Origin: Gammaproteobacteria bacterium
GTDB taxonomy: Bacteria; Pseudomonadota; Gammaproteobacteria; JAHELT01
DNA: 36,168 nt
Assembly (NCBI GenBank): GCA_029861595.1
Contig: JAOTYY010000007.1
Span: 1-36,168 of the forward strand
Reading direction: 5' to 3'
Below the pieces are notes generated by a model. That model searched no databases and was not told the origin of the DNA. It worked only from the letters and a program-made list of their open reading frames with translations. The position numbers and the translations under genes were made by a program. Positions 17,429-25,110 of the stretch are shown piece by piece (the first letter of the stretch is position 1; every line of letters begins with the position of its first letter).

Positions 17429-18304
17429 TCATCCGTACACGACCACGATCACCACGCCCGGCACCACCAGTGCAATGGTCGCGACGGTGCGCCGGGTGAT
17501 GATTTCTTTCTTGAACACGAACAAGCCCAGGGCCATGGCGAACACCGGGGAACAGGAGACGATCGGCGCCACGGTCAACAGTTTGCCGGTGGCCAGTGCC
17601 GTGTTGAGGCAGTAAAGGGACAGTCCGTTGATGGTACCCGCCAGTGCAAACCAGCCCATGCCCGGTGACAGCGGGGGCATCTTCCGCCGGCCCAGTTGGT
17701 AGGCACCCAGGCTGACGACAAACGACACGCTGTAGGAGACCAGGCCGGCGAAATAGGGACTTGGTGCCGTTTCGTAGCCGATCATGGTGATGGGGTGCCC
17801 GATGGCGCGGAAGAAGGCCGCACCCAGGGGCAGCGCGATGGCCCATAGTGGCCACCCCCGGCGTATGCCGCCGCGCGCGAAACTGGCCACGAACACGCCC
17901 ATAACCACGGCCGCAGTGCCGACGGCGATTGGCAGGGTAAGAATTTCGCCCAGGATGATGACTGCCGCCGCGGCGGCGAAGATGGGATTGGTCGCGGCCA
18001 GGCCGCTGGTCAGCGTCGGGCCGAGGTATTTGATACCGGACATTGCCAGCCGTGCCGAGAGAGCCGGGCGGAACAATCCCACCAGCGCGAACCACAGCGC
18101 TCCGACAGTCAACCAGTATGTGGAGATGGTGAACATTGGCGCCACCAGCCAGTAGACCGCCGCGGTCGCGCCGATAGAAATCAGGGTGCCGGTTCTCGGA
18201 TCTGCGTGCTTCAGGCCCAGGTGCTGTAACTGCACCCCCAACGCGAACAGGAATGCCGACACAACCGCGAGCGCGGCAGGCAGCGTTTCAGCATTCCATT
18301 CCAT
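17429..18304 (-). CDS. DMT superfamily transporter (EamA domains)
   Basis: A 291-residue inner-membrane protein with about ten hydrophobic helices in two tandem EamA repeats (residues about 8-140 and 150-290). The repeats end in AVVIILGEILTLPIAVG and MALGLFVFKKEIITRRTVAT, the positions where the family carries its conserved Glu. Such carriers export or import amino acids, purines or other metabolites. The substrate cannot be predicted. It starts 22 bases after the winged-helix/TPR regulator gene, which suggests cotranscription. Confidence 0.88.
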   Translation of the reverse strand: MEWNAETLPAALAVVSAFLFALGVQLQHLGLKHADPRTGTLISIGATAAVYWLVAPMFTISTYWLTVGALWFALVGLFRPALSARLAMSGIKYLGPTLTSGLAATNPIFAAAAAVIILGEILTLPIAVGTAAVVMGVFVASFARGGIRRGWPLWAIALPLGAAFFRAIGHPITMIGYETAPSPYFAGLVSYSVSFVVSLGAYQLGRRKMPPLSPGMGWFALAGTINGLSLYCLNTALATGKLLTVAPIVSCSPVFAMALGLFVFKKEIITRRTVATIALVVPGVVIVVVYG

Positions 18305-18326
18305 CAGCGATGTGAGACGGGGCGGG

Positions 18327-19361
18327 CTAGTTGAGCCCAGCCGATTTCAGCCGGACGACTATCCGCTGCAATGTTTCAGCGTTTTTGTATGGTTGCGATT
18401 GTGCGAACTCGGCGAGCGCAAACTCCGGCTTGATCTCCAGAACTTTTCTGGCTGCACACTGCGCGTCTTCTGTGCGGCCCAGCGCGGCATGCGCGGCAAC
18501 CACAAGAAGGTAGGGAGTTATGTCGTTGCCTTCGAGATGGATAGCCGTCTGTGCCGCAGCCACCGCCTCCTCATAGCGATCGCAACTGCAGTAAGCACTG
18601 GCAAGAACGGCAGGATAAAGCGGGGGATGCACAGGGGTCAGGCGCAACGCGTACTGTGCAAATTCGATCGCGTCGCCGGCCCGCCCAAGGTAGGTCAGAA
18701 TGCTGGCTTTGATCGCATAGGACGTGGGGCAACTCGGCCGATCGGAAACGGCCTGGTCAGCCTGTGCCATCGCTTCATCAAATTCTCCCCAGGTCAAATG
18801 CACATGCGCCATTACTATGTGCGCGTAGCCCGTTACGTCGTCCAGCCGGATCACATCGCGCGCCAGTTCAGTCGCTCGCTCGAGACACTTTGAGGAGTCA
18901 TCGCTCAACCCGGAAATCGCCTCTGCCCAGTAGGTCAGAGCGCCGGCCGCGTAGCCAACGGGCAATTGCGGTTCCAGGTGGATGGTTTCCTCGAAGAGAC
19001 GCTGCGCTTCGCGCATTTCCAGCTTCGTGGTCGAACGCCACAGCAGGTCCTCGCCGCGGTAGTAACTTTCCAGTGCGTGTGGATCTTTGAGCGCTTTGCG
19101 CAACTTGATGATGGTGTTGGTAAGCGTTTTGTAAACGACGACCGTGCCCGACCAGATAGCATCTTCGAGTTCCCGGCGCGTCACCATCTCGCCCGGCCGT
19201 GCCGCCAGGTACTCCAGAACAGCCATCATCCTGGGTTCGATTCGGGTTGTCTTGCCGTCACGCTCGATACGGCAGGCCGCGGGTACCACGTACCAATCGG
19301 CTACCTGCAGTACCCGATCGTTGTCGGGCCGCGTGCTGGATTCATTGCCTGCCATAGCCAA
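18327..19361 (-). CDS. CadC-type winged-helix DNA-binding protein with TPR repeats
   Basis: A 344-residue predicted transcription regulator. Residues about 18-92 form an OmpR/PhoB-type winged helix (TRIEPRMMAVLEYLAARPGE, then RRELEDAIW and TNTIIKLRKALKD). From about residue 97 the protein is made of TPR-like helical pairs to the C-terminus (for example GYAHIVMAHVHLTWGEFDEA and PPLYPAVLASAYCSCDRYEE). Relatives usually have a wing ending in a RGYRL phrase, then a TolB/adenylate-cyclase-like middle domain before PEAYDYYLRG-type TPRs. Here KALKD runs straight into PHALESYYRGEDLLWR, so the wing end and middle domain look deleted in frame. No membrane helix is seen. It probably controls the adjacent EamA gene. 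Confidence 0.85.
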   Translation of the reverse strand: MAMAGNESSTRPDNDRVLQVADWYVVPAACRIERDGKTTRIEPRMMAVLEYLAARPGEMVTRRELEDAIWSGTVVVYKTLTNTIIKLRKALKDPHALESYYRGEDLLWRSTTKLEMREAQRLFEETIHLEPQLPVGYAAGALTYWAEAISGLSDDSSKCLERATELARDVIRLDDVTGYAHIVMAHVHLTWGEFDEAMAQADQAVSDRPSCPTSYAIKASILTYLGRAGDAIEFAQYALRLTPVHPPLYPAVLASAYCSCDRYEEAVAAAQTAIHLEGNDITPYLLVVAAHAALGRTEDAQCAARKVLEIKPEFALAEFAQSQPYKNAETLQRIVVRLKSAGLN

Positions 19362-19556
19362 TCGTAACCGCGCCGGGCGTCACTGCGAAAGGATGTAACT
19401 GCTTGAATTCTGGGCAGGTAGTAAAAAAGTGGCAGAACCGTGCCTTTTTGGCGCCCACGCCGCGGCCGGGTATCGGTACAACTCACCACGGGCAATCGGC
19501 AAGTCACTTGCCGCAAGCCGGGGCCCCGAGCCACTTTCATCAACAGGAGACTAGTC

Positions 19557-19790
19557 ATGAGAATCCACAGCGCAGCACACACCGCGCAAGCCATTGCTCC
19601 CGTCTACTCACTGCGGCTGCGAAAGCACGGCGCGGTGCTCGCGGACACTGTCGCACTGTGGAAAGAGCGCAAGCGCTACCGCGCCGACTTGCGGCGGCTA
19701 TCGCGCGTCGGGCCGTATATGCTGCACGATATCGGTTTGACACCAGAAGAGGCGAATCGTGAGATTCACAAGCCGTTCTGGAAGCCGTGA
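19557..19790 (+). CDS. DUF1127 domain small protein (YjiS-like)
   Basis: A 77-residue basic protein. The C-terminal half is a DUF1127 domain: RRLSRVGPYMLHDIGLTPEE with the family's L-x-D-I-G-L phrase, then an Arg-rich flank. In other Proteobacteria such small proteins have been linked to RNA metabolism and to phosphate or carbon regulation; the role here is unknown. ATG 19557 is chosen over upstream in-frame codons because AGGAG lies at 19545-19549. It stands alone between the divergent regulator gene and the convergent dehydrogenase gene. Confidence 0.87.
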   Translation: MRIHSAAHTAQAIAPVYSLRLRKHGAVLADTVALWKERKRYRADLRRLSRVGPYMLHDIGLTPEEANREIHKPFWKP

Positions 19791-19794
19791 CGTT

Positions 19795-20679
19795 TCACGC
19801 CAGCAGCCGGCGAATCACCGGAAAGTAACGATCGCCGTCGCCCGCTGCGATCGCCTGCTCGAACAGTTTCGCCACGCTTTGCGCGCCGGGTGTACGAACG
19901 CCGTGCTGCCTGGCCGCATCCAGCGCATAGGAAAGATCCTTGGCCGCGTATTTCACCGAAAACGCCTGGCCAGGATAGATTTCCGGCAACAGGCTTTTGA
20001 TACCGTGATTGCGCAGCGCGAAGCTGTCGCCAGAGCCTTTGCTCATCGCGTTCAAGAGAGTGTTTCCATCGACACCGGACCGTTCCGCGATACACAAGGC
20101 TTCCGCCAGCGCGGCGACGGTCTGAAACAGCACCATGTTGTTCATGGTTTTCACCACCTGACCGGCCCCCGGCCCACCGCAATGCACGACGTCCGTGCCC
20201 ATGGTGAACAGTACGGGGTAAATGGCATCGAACACCGCCTGGTCGGCGCCAACCATTATCGCGAGCGTGCCGTCCGCGGCCGCCTGGCGGGTTCGCGCGA
20301 TTGGGGCATCAGCGAAATGCGCGTCCCGATCACGAGCGACCTCGGCGATTTCCTCCATCAGCGAGGGCTGTGACGTGGACATGTCCACCAGGAACTGGCC
20401 GGCTCGAACTCGGTTGATCAGTCCATCGCCGCCGAGCACGAGCTTGCGCACTTCGTCGCCGCCGGGAAGGCACGTGATCACCATATCGGTCGTGTCCATG
20501 ATTTCGCCGGCCGATGACGCCTTGCTTGCGCCCGCCTCGACGGCGCGGGCCAATGGTTCCGGTTTAACATCGAAAGCGGTTACCGGCCAGGATCCCCGGG
20601 TGGTCAGATTCCGGCACATGGCTTCGCCCATGACCCCCAGCCCGATGAAGCCGAGACTTTCGATGTTTACAGCGCGCAT
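19795..20679 (-). CDS. Beta-hydroxyacid dehydrogenase family oxidoreductase
   Basis: A 294-residue NAD(P)-dependent enzyme of the 3-hydroxyisobutyrate/tartronate semialdehyde reductase family, which interconverts beta-hydroxyacids and semialdehydes. The Rossmann motif is FIGLGVMGEAM at residues 11-21, and the catalytic Lys is K177 in GAGQVVKTMNN. The substrate motif, normally DAPVSGG, reads DAPIARTRQAAADGTL (124-139), closer to the GRT-type motif of YihU-like sulfolactaldehyde reductases. A non-canonical semialdehyde substrate is therefore likely. ATG 20679 is preceded by AGAGG at some distance. It is last in a minus-strand run and starts just 13 bases after the isochorismatase remnant. Confidence 0.9.
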   Translation of the reverse strand: MRAVNIESLGFIGLGVMGEAMCRNLTTRGSWPVTAFDVKPEPLARAVEAGASKASSAGEIMDTTDMVITCLPGGDEVRKLVLGGDGLINRVRAGQFLVDMSTSQPSLMEEIAEVARDRDAHFADAPIARTRQAAADGTLAIMVGADQAVFDAIYPVLFTMGTDVVHCGGPGAGQVVKTMNNMVLFQTVAALAEALCIAERSGVDGNTLLNAMSKGSGDSFALRNHGIKSLLPEIYPGQAFSVKYAAKDLSYALDAARQHGVRTPGAQSVAKLFEQAIAAGDGDRYFPVIRRLLA

Positions 20680-20692
20680 TTCCGATGACCTC

Positions 20693-20842
20693 TTATTCAA
20701 CCTTGGCGGCGCCGAAATCAGCCGGCAGTTCGGCAACCGTCTTGATCCCGGCGAGTACTCGCATGGCGTTCAGCGACGCTTCGTGTTGTTGCTGAGTGGC
20801 GGTGGGGCAGGCATCTGCCGCCACCGTCACCTCGTAGCCCAT
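20693..20842 (-). pseudogene. C-terminal remnant of an isochorismatase-family hydrolase
   Basis: From ATG 20842 the frame reads MGYEVTVAADACPTATQQQH, continues to a Glu-Ala-Ser-Leu helix and ends with VAELPADFGAAKVE and a stop. This is the usual C-terminal end of cysteine-hydrolase (isochorismatase-like) amidases, where a phrase like GYEVTVVADAC follows the catalytic Cys segment. An in-frame TGA lies five codons upstream. The N-terminal three quarters, including the catalytic Asp, Lys and Cys, are absent: the neighbouring gene begins about 45 bases further on. It sits in the operon between the maleate-isomerase-like and beta-hydroxyacid dehydrogenase genes, so an amidase step may have been lost here. 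Confidence 0.55.
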
Positions 20843-20888
20843 GCTGGTTGGATCTCAGCGTGCTTGGCGCGGCATTCGCTAATGCCGA

Positions 20889-21686
20889 TCACAGTGTGCA
20901 CTCAAAAAGGCGTCCGCGCCCTGTGAGCGTGTCGTTGACGCCGGCCAGCCGCAAGCAGTGCCATGCCATGGCGTGGTTGGATGACGTGGTTGGAATTCCC
21001 GTGTCGTTTTCGATGCCTGCCACCGCATCGACCAGCCGGATCGAGGTGCACGAAACGAACACGGCGTCCACATCTCGGCCCGCGGTTATCGTTGCCACGG
21101 CGTTGCGCAGACTGTCAGCGTCGATGGCAGCCGCCGTGGGGTCGTGCTCCTCGTTGAAGGAGCCGAACACCGGTACGGTGTAACCGCGCTTTTCGATGTA
21201 CTCGCGAACGATGTCGTTGACGTCGCGGCGGTAGGGTGTGAGAACGGCAATGCGTTTCGCGCCCAGCGCATCGAACGCGGCGAATGCGGCGCTGATCGGG
21301 TTGGTGGTTTTCGCCGTGGGCTTGGCCGACTTGAGGCGTTCGCCGACGAGTTCCTCGCCGAGCACCATCGAAGCGGACGTGCACCCGAAGGCCAGGACGT
21401 CGAGTTCATCACCGGGCAGAATGAGTTCCGCGGTTTCGGTGATCAGCGGTTCCATCGCGGTCAGTGAGGCCGGCGTGATCGATGGCGAGTTACGGATTCG
21501 TGCCTCGTAGAAATCCACGCCCGGCATCGTTATGATGCGCCTGAATTCGTGCTCGACCGTGTAGTCGGTGGCGAGCACAACCAGACCGATTCTCGCTCGC
21601 GAGCCTACGGCCTTTTCGGTCGTGAAGGCGAGGTTCTCCATCATTTCGCAGCCGCCGGTCGCGACACCGGTTTCAGACGTGCTCAT
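20889..21686 (-). CDS. Asp/Glu racemase superfamily, maleate isomerase / arylmalonate decarboxylase-like
   Basis: A 265-residue enzyme of the Asp/Glu/hydantoin racemase superfamily, where paired cysteines act on the carbon next to a carboxylate. C102 (AFGCTSASMVLGEE) and C213 (FVSCTSIRLVDAV) are the two catalytic-site candidates, and both are present. This TSASM/TSIR pattern is closest to maleate cis-trans isomerases and arylmalonate decarboxylases. ATG 21686 follows GGAGG by nine bases and overlaps the end of the DadA-like gene by 14 bases, so the two are coupled. An in-frame ATG seven codons upstream is less well placed. The substrate is unknown. The isochorismatase remnant next door recalls the maleamate-maleate step of nicotinate breakdown. 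Confidence 0.82.
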   Translation of the reverse strand: MSTSETGVATGGCEMMENLAFTTEKAVGSRARIGLVVLATDYTVEHEFRRIITMPGVDFYEARIRNSPSITPASLTAMEPLITETAELILPGDELDVLAFGCTSASMVLGEELVGERLKSAKPTAKTTNPISAAFAAFDALGAKRIAVLTPYRRDVNDIVREYIEKRGYTVPVFGSFNEEHDPTAAAIDADSLRNAVATITAGRDVDAVFVSCTSIRLVDAVAGIENDTGIPTTSSNHAMAWHCLRLAGVNDTLTGRGRLFECTL

Positions 21687-22923
21687 AGCGCAGTCCCTCC
21701 GTTGCATGCTGCGGCGCGCGCTGGCCGATCAGATCGGTGAGTATCTGCGCGCAGCCGTTCGCCATCGTCCAACCCATGTGGCCGTGACCGGTGTTGAGCC
21801 AGAGATTCTCGAGCGGTGAGCGATCGACGATCGGGATCCCGCTCGGCGTCATCGGTCGCAGCCCCGCCCAGTATTCGGGCCGTGTATAGTCCACACAAGC
21901 ACCGAACAGCGCCTGCGCGCGGTTCAGCATCGCACGAAAATCTCCGGGTTTGTGGGCCGTGGAGTAGCCGGCAATTTCCGCCGTCGCGGTGAGCCGCAGC
22001 CGCTCGCCCATGGGGCAATAGGCGAGCAGGTTCTCCTCATCGACGCCGCCCAGCTGCGGGGCGCGTTGCGCATCGGTAATGGGCAGGGTCACCGAATAAC
22101 CCTTCACAGGGTAGATAGGCAGTCTGAGGCCGAGCGGCGCCGCCAGAGCCGCACTGTGAACGCCGCAACAAAGCACGAACTGGTCGCCGGAAATCGGGCC
22201 GGCCGACGTCTCGACGCCGCTCACCCTGTCGCTGTTGTGGGCGAACGCTTTGACCTCTACCCCGTAGTGGAACGTGGCGCCCAGTTCCGCACAGTGTTCC
22301 GCAAGCGCTCTGGTGAAGAGATGCGCGTCGCCGCTTTCGTCGGTTGGCGCGAACAGCGCGCCGGCAATCTGCCCGGCCGCGGGCGCGAGTCCCGGATCGC
22401 GCTCGGCGATTTCGTGCGGCTGGAGCGTTTCGACGGTGATCCCCTGGCGGCGCAGGATTTCGCATTTTTCGGCGGCCGCGGCAAATGCCTGCGGCGAGCG
22501 GTAAAAATAGATCAGTCCGCCTTTACGGCCGTCATAGGCCACGCCGGTTTCCGCTGTAACAATTGCCAGCTGTTGTTGCGAGTACCGGCACAGGCGCGCC
22601 TTGATCTCGGTGTTGCGCCGAGCGCTTTCGGCATTGCACTGTTTCAGGAACGCAGCCAGCCAGGTCCACTGCCGCAGCGATACCGCCGGGCGGAACCGGA
22701 TCGCCTGGTCCCGGCGCCACAGCGACCGCAGCATCAGACCCGGCGCGAGGGGTGAGGCCCAGGCATACGCGTGGCCCGGCGCAACCAGCCCGGCATTGGC
22801 GTAGCTGGCGAAAAGCGCCGGCCCCTCGGCGCGGTCGATCACGGTCACGTCGTGGCCGTCGCGCAACAGCTTGTAGGCGGTGGTTACGCCAACGACGCCT
22901 GCGCCGAGAACGACGATAGTCAT
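21673..22923 (-). CDS. FAD-dependent D-amino acid dehydrogenase/oxidase-like protein (DadA family)
   Basis: A 416-residue flavoprotein that oxidatively deaminates D-amino acids or secondary amines. The FAD-binding motif VVLGAGVVGVTTAYKLLRDG is at residues 4-23, followed by the Glu/Asp-type cofactor contact VIDRAEGPA. The C-terminal GLRPMTPSGIPIVDRSPLEN and NTGHGHMGWTMANG are standard for DadA-like proteins. It starts 24 bases after the RidA gene and overlaps the next gene by 14 bases. A RidA partner makes sense, because amino acid oxidation releases reactive imines. Substrate specificity is not readable; DadA itself acts on D-alanine. Confidence 0.9.
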   Translation of the reverse strand: MTIVVLGAGVVGVTTAYKLLRDGHDVTVIDRAEGPALFASYANAGLVAPGHAYAWASPLAPGLMLRSLWRRDQAIRFRPAVSLRQWTWLAAFLKQCNAESARRNTEIKARLCRYSQQQLAIVTAETGVAYDGRKGGLIYFYRSPQAFAAAAEKCEILRRQGITVETLQPHEIAERDPGLAPAAGQIAGALFAPTDESGDAHLFTRALAEHCAELGATFHYGVEVKAFAHNSDRVSGVETSAGPISGDQFVLCCGVHSAALAAPLGLRLPIYPVKGYSVTLPITDAQRAPQLGGVDEENLLAYCPMGERLRLTATAEIAGYSTAHKPGDFRAMLNRAQALFGACVDYTRPEYWAGLRPMTPSGIPIVDRSPLENLWLNTGHGHMGWTMANGCAQILTDLIGQRAPQHATEGLRYEHV

Positions 22924-22947
22924 CTGCGGTTGCGTCCGCGCGGCCGG

Positions 22948-23301
22948 TTATCTCGCGGCGATCAGGCCGATCTCGACGGTAAACTGGGGCGCGGCGAGGC
23001 GCGGCGATTCGACGCATGCGCGGCAGGGTGCGTTGCCCCCCCTGGTCCAGGCATCCCACACGTCGTTCATCTCATTGAAATCGTCCATGCTGGTCAGCCA
23101 GATGGTCGCCGACAGGGCTTTGGACTTGTCGGTGCCCGCCTCGGCGAGCAACTCGTCGATCTGTGCCAGGATGGCCCTGGTCTGCTCGGCGACGCTTTCT
23201 CCCGGCGCTGTCAGGGCAACCTGCCCTGCCAGATAGACAGTGTCCCCGTGAACCACAATCTGGCTCATCCGGTCATTGGTTCGCATACGTTGAACGGGCA
23301 T
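22948..23301 (-). CDS. RidA/YjgF-family imine deaminase-like protein
   Basis: A 117-residue Rid-family protein, first gene of the minus-strand catabolic run. It carries the family region VYLAGQVALTAPGESVAEQT and the carboxylate-binding Arg in NAPCRACVESPRLAAPQFTV. It probably hydrolyses the imine product of the downstream DadA-like oxidase, an inference from family and gene order. ATG 23301 has a strong GGAGGAG four bases upstream. It differs clearly from the Rid protein at 3273-3617, so the two are not recent duplicates. Confidence 0.88.
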   Translation of the reverse strand: MPVQRMRTNDRMSQIVVHGDTVYLAGQVALTAPGESVAEQTRAILAQIDELLAEAGTDKSKALSATIWLTSMDDFNEMNDVWDAWTRGGNAPCRACVESPRLAAPQFTVEIGLIAAR

Positions 23302-23345
23302 GGACTCCTCCGCAGGAAAATAGGGTAGGCGAAGTGTATAGGTAT

Positions 23346-23365
23346 ATAGGCACTCGTGCGCCTAT
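23346..23365. promoter_or_regulatory. Inverted repeat upstream of the ridA-dadA run, possible operator
   Basis: ATAGGC (23346-23351) and GCCTAT (23360-23365) form a 6-bp dyad whose inner bases are also partly complementary, about 45 bases ahead of the RidA start. On the minus strand it is followed by an AT-rich TATATACCTATACA run that could supply a -10 element. No regulator is encoded next to it. Confidence 0.3.
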
Positions 23366-23594
23366 GACCAGAGGATCACCCTGCATGATGATGAACGGCA
23401 AGGTGGCGGGAGTCACCGCGACCTTCTACACGCCAGCCTTCCCGAACAGAATGGATACTCGGTTTGCGTGCGTTCCAGGCCTCGCAGGGGCCAGCATGGA
23501 CAGGTCTACGTGTTTCTTGCTTTGTGATGCACGGTGAGGCATCTTGCAGCGTACCTGGCAAAACTGATATCAAGTAGTTAGGAGAAAAGGATTC

Positions 23595-24368
23595 ATGATA
23601 TATATCAAGAAATCACATGCGCGCAACAGAGCCTTGACCGCTTTTGCCTGCATAGTCGGGTTTGCATTTACTTTGTCAGGTTGCGGTGGCAGTTCATCGA
23701 CACCGGCGCCAGCCGCACCACCAGCTGCTCCTGGAAATATTGCGATCAGCGGGAAAATAGAGACTCCCACTGCTGTTTTCGGCGATGTCGCCGAGCCCGA
23801 TGTTACTGTTGAGGCCGTCTATACAGATCCCGGCGACCCGGCGAATCCTACGGCCATGACAGATGCCAACGGAGATTATTCGATCGCCGTGGAACAAAAC
23901 AGAACATTCTATCTGCGTTTCTCAAAAGACACTTTCGCTACCTTGAACAGCGAAAAGGTGGCATTCAGTAACAATCAGACAGGTATTGATCAGACAATCC
24001 TGCTTACCGGTAGTACGCAAATCATTATTAATGACGCGTTTGCACCACAGTTCCCCCAGCCCGGGCTCCCGGATTTTGCCTGGCTCGCTGTCGGTGTGGA
24101 AGACAACGACGTTGAAATAAATGGCGTAACAATTTCATCAGTACCGGCAACATTCGACAGGGTGTACACAGATTGTACCGGGGCGGATAGCGGCCAGATG
24201 GCGACTAGTGGTGCCGTTTGTCCAGGCAGAGGAAATCTCGGTGCTGCTCCACAATACATCGCGTATTTCGTAAACATCACGGGTACTGTCGAAGCCGACG
24301 TGACTGCTGATGGTGTAACCAAAAAAGTCCCCCTGAGAGTGGGCGAGATTGCCGTTGTTGAGTTTTGA
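23595..24368 (+). CDS. Predicted lipoprotein with Ser/Pro/Ala linker
   Basis: A 257-residue exported lipoprotein. The signal peptide ends in the lipobox LSGC (Cys30), after a hydrophobic core AFACIVGFAFT. A low-complexity linker of Gly, Ser, Thr, Pro and Ala follows (to about residue 50). The body then begins with a carboxypeptidase-regulatory or transthyretin-like beta domain (EPDVTVEAVYTDPGDPANPT, then DANGDYSIAVEQNRTFYLRF). The C-terminal region has a likely disulfide pair (DCTGADSG and AVCPGRG). Its function is unknown; surface or periplasmic anchoring is likely. It is noticeably richer in AT than neighbouring metabolic genes. It shares its lipobox-plus-linker design with the lipoprotein at 25111-25683. 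Confidence 0.85.
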   Translation: MIYIKKSHARNRALTAFACIVGFAFTLSGCGGSSSTPAPAAPPAAPGNIAISGKIETPTAVFGDVAEPDVTVEAVYTDPGDPANPTAMTDANGDYSIAVEQNRTFYLRFSKDTFATLNSEKVAFSNNQTGIDQTILLTGSTQIIINDAFAPQFPQPGLPDFAWLAVGVEDNDVEINGVTISSVPATFDRVYTDCTGADSGQMATSGAVCPGRGNLGAAPQYIAYFVNITGTVEADVTADGVTKKVPLRVGEIAVVEF

Positions 24369-24475
24369 GGGGCGATTACCCTCAATACCGTGCTTGGTTC
24401 TGACCTGTGCAGTCAGAATCAAGCATCTTGAGGTTCACAAGCGCACAGAAGAATAACCGGCGAATGCCTCGGAGA

Positions 24476-24679
24476 GTCTGCGGGGCGCGGCGGATGTTCG
24501 AGAGTGCGGTACTGCTGGTCGACGAGGTGTTGCCTGAGCCACCGATGCGCCAGTGGGTGCCGAGCGTGCCGTATGCCATTCCCTTTCTATTCGCTGCCCA
24601 TCCGCACGTGATGAGCAAGGTGCTGGCCATTGTTGACCGTGCGATCGAGACGCATCTGATCCACAACGCAGTTCGCTGA
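24476..24679 (+). pseudogene. IS91-family transposase fragment
   Basis: The frame reads VCGARRMFESAVLLVDEVLP and continues RQWVPSVPYAIPFLFAAHPH to RAIETHLIHN before stopping. This matches, from memory, the segment after the N-terminal zinc finger of IS91-type (Y2) rolling-circle transposases, where phrases like RRMAESAALLVDEV and RQWVLSVPYPLRFLFA are conserved. The zinc-finger cysteines upstream and the whole catalytic HUH/tyrosine part downstream are missing, so the copy is dead. It lies inside the lipoprotein island and marks past insertion. Confidence 0.7.
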
Positions 24680-25110
24680 GCGCTTACGATATTTGGAGCT
24701 ACCGGTTTCCGAAACGTTTGCGCATTCTGCCTGTCGGGGATAAACAACCTGTTGGACGAAGAGTTTCAGTTTCCGGGATCGTGGCTTCCCACCAGCAAGC
24801 GCCGGTTATTCCTCTTCATTCACCGGGGATTTTTATAGATATGTATTCAGATCGTTATGCTTCCAAGACAAAGTGGCCTGGGCGCGTTCGCCGGGTTTGC
24901 GATGGCATGAAGCGGAGAACCGTGTGCGCGCATCGATTACAGACCCCAGCCCAAGTCCGTGGTTTGGCCGGATTTCAGGGGTGGTGGGGCGTCGTAAAGA
25001 AATGTTCTCTGTCCCTTCTATCCCCAATATATTCGGGTAAACGATAGCGTCTATCCCGCTCCATCGGGATAGACGGTGATCGTTTCAGGATAACGTGTTC
25101 TTTCCCTGAA
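24680..25110. other. Intergenic stretch after the IS91 fragment
   Basis: About 430 bases hold no supported gene. The stretch is richer in AT than its surroundings and may include degraded insertion sequence material, but no transposase phrase is readable. It contains the hairpin at 25048-25075. Confidence 0.45.
25048..25075. terminator. Perfect 11-bp hairpin, probable terminator for the minus-strand lipoprotein
   Basis: The arms cgtctatcccg (25048-25058) and cgggatagacg (25065-25075) are exactly complementary around a 6-base loop. It lies 35 bases beyond the stop of the lipoprotein at 25111-25683. Only a weak T-rich patch follows on the minus strand, so termination strength is uncertain. Confidence 0.45.
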
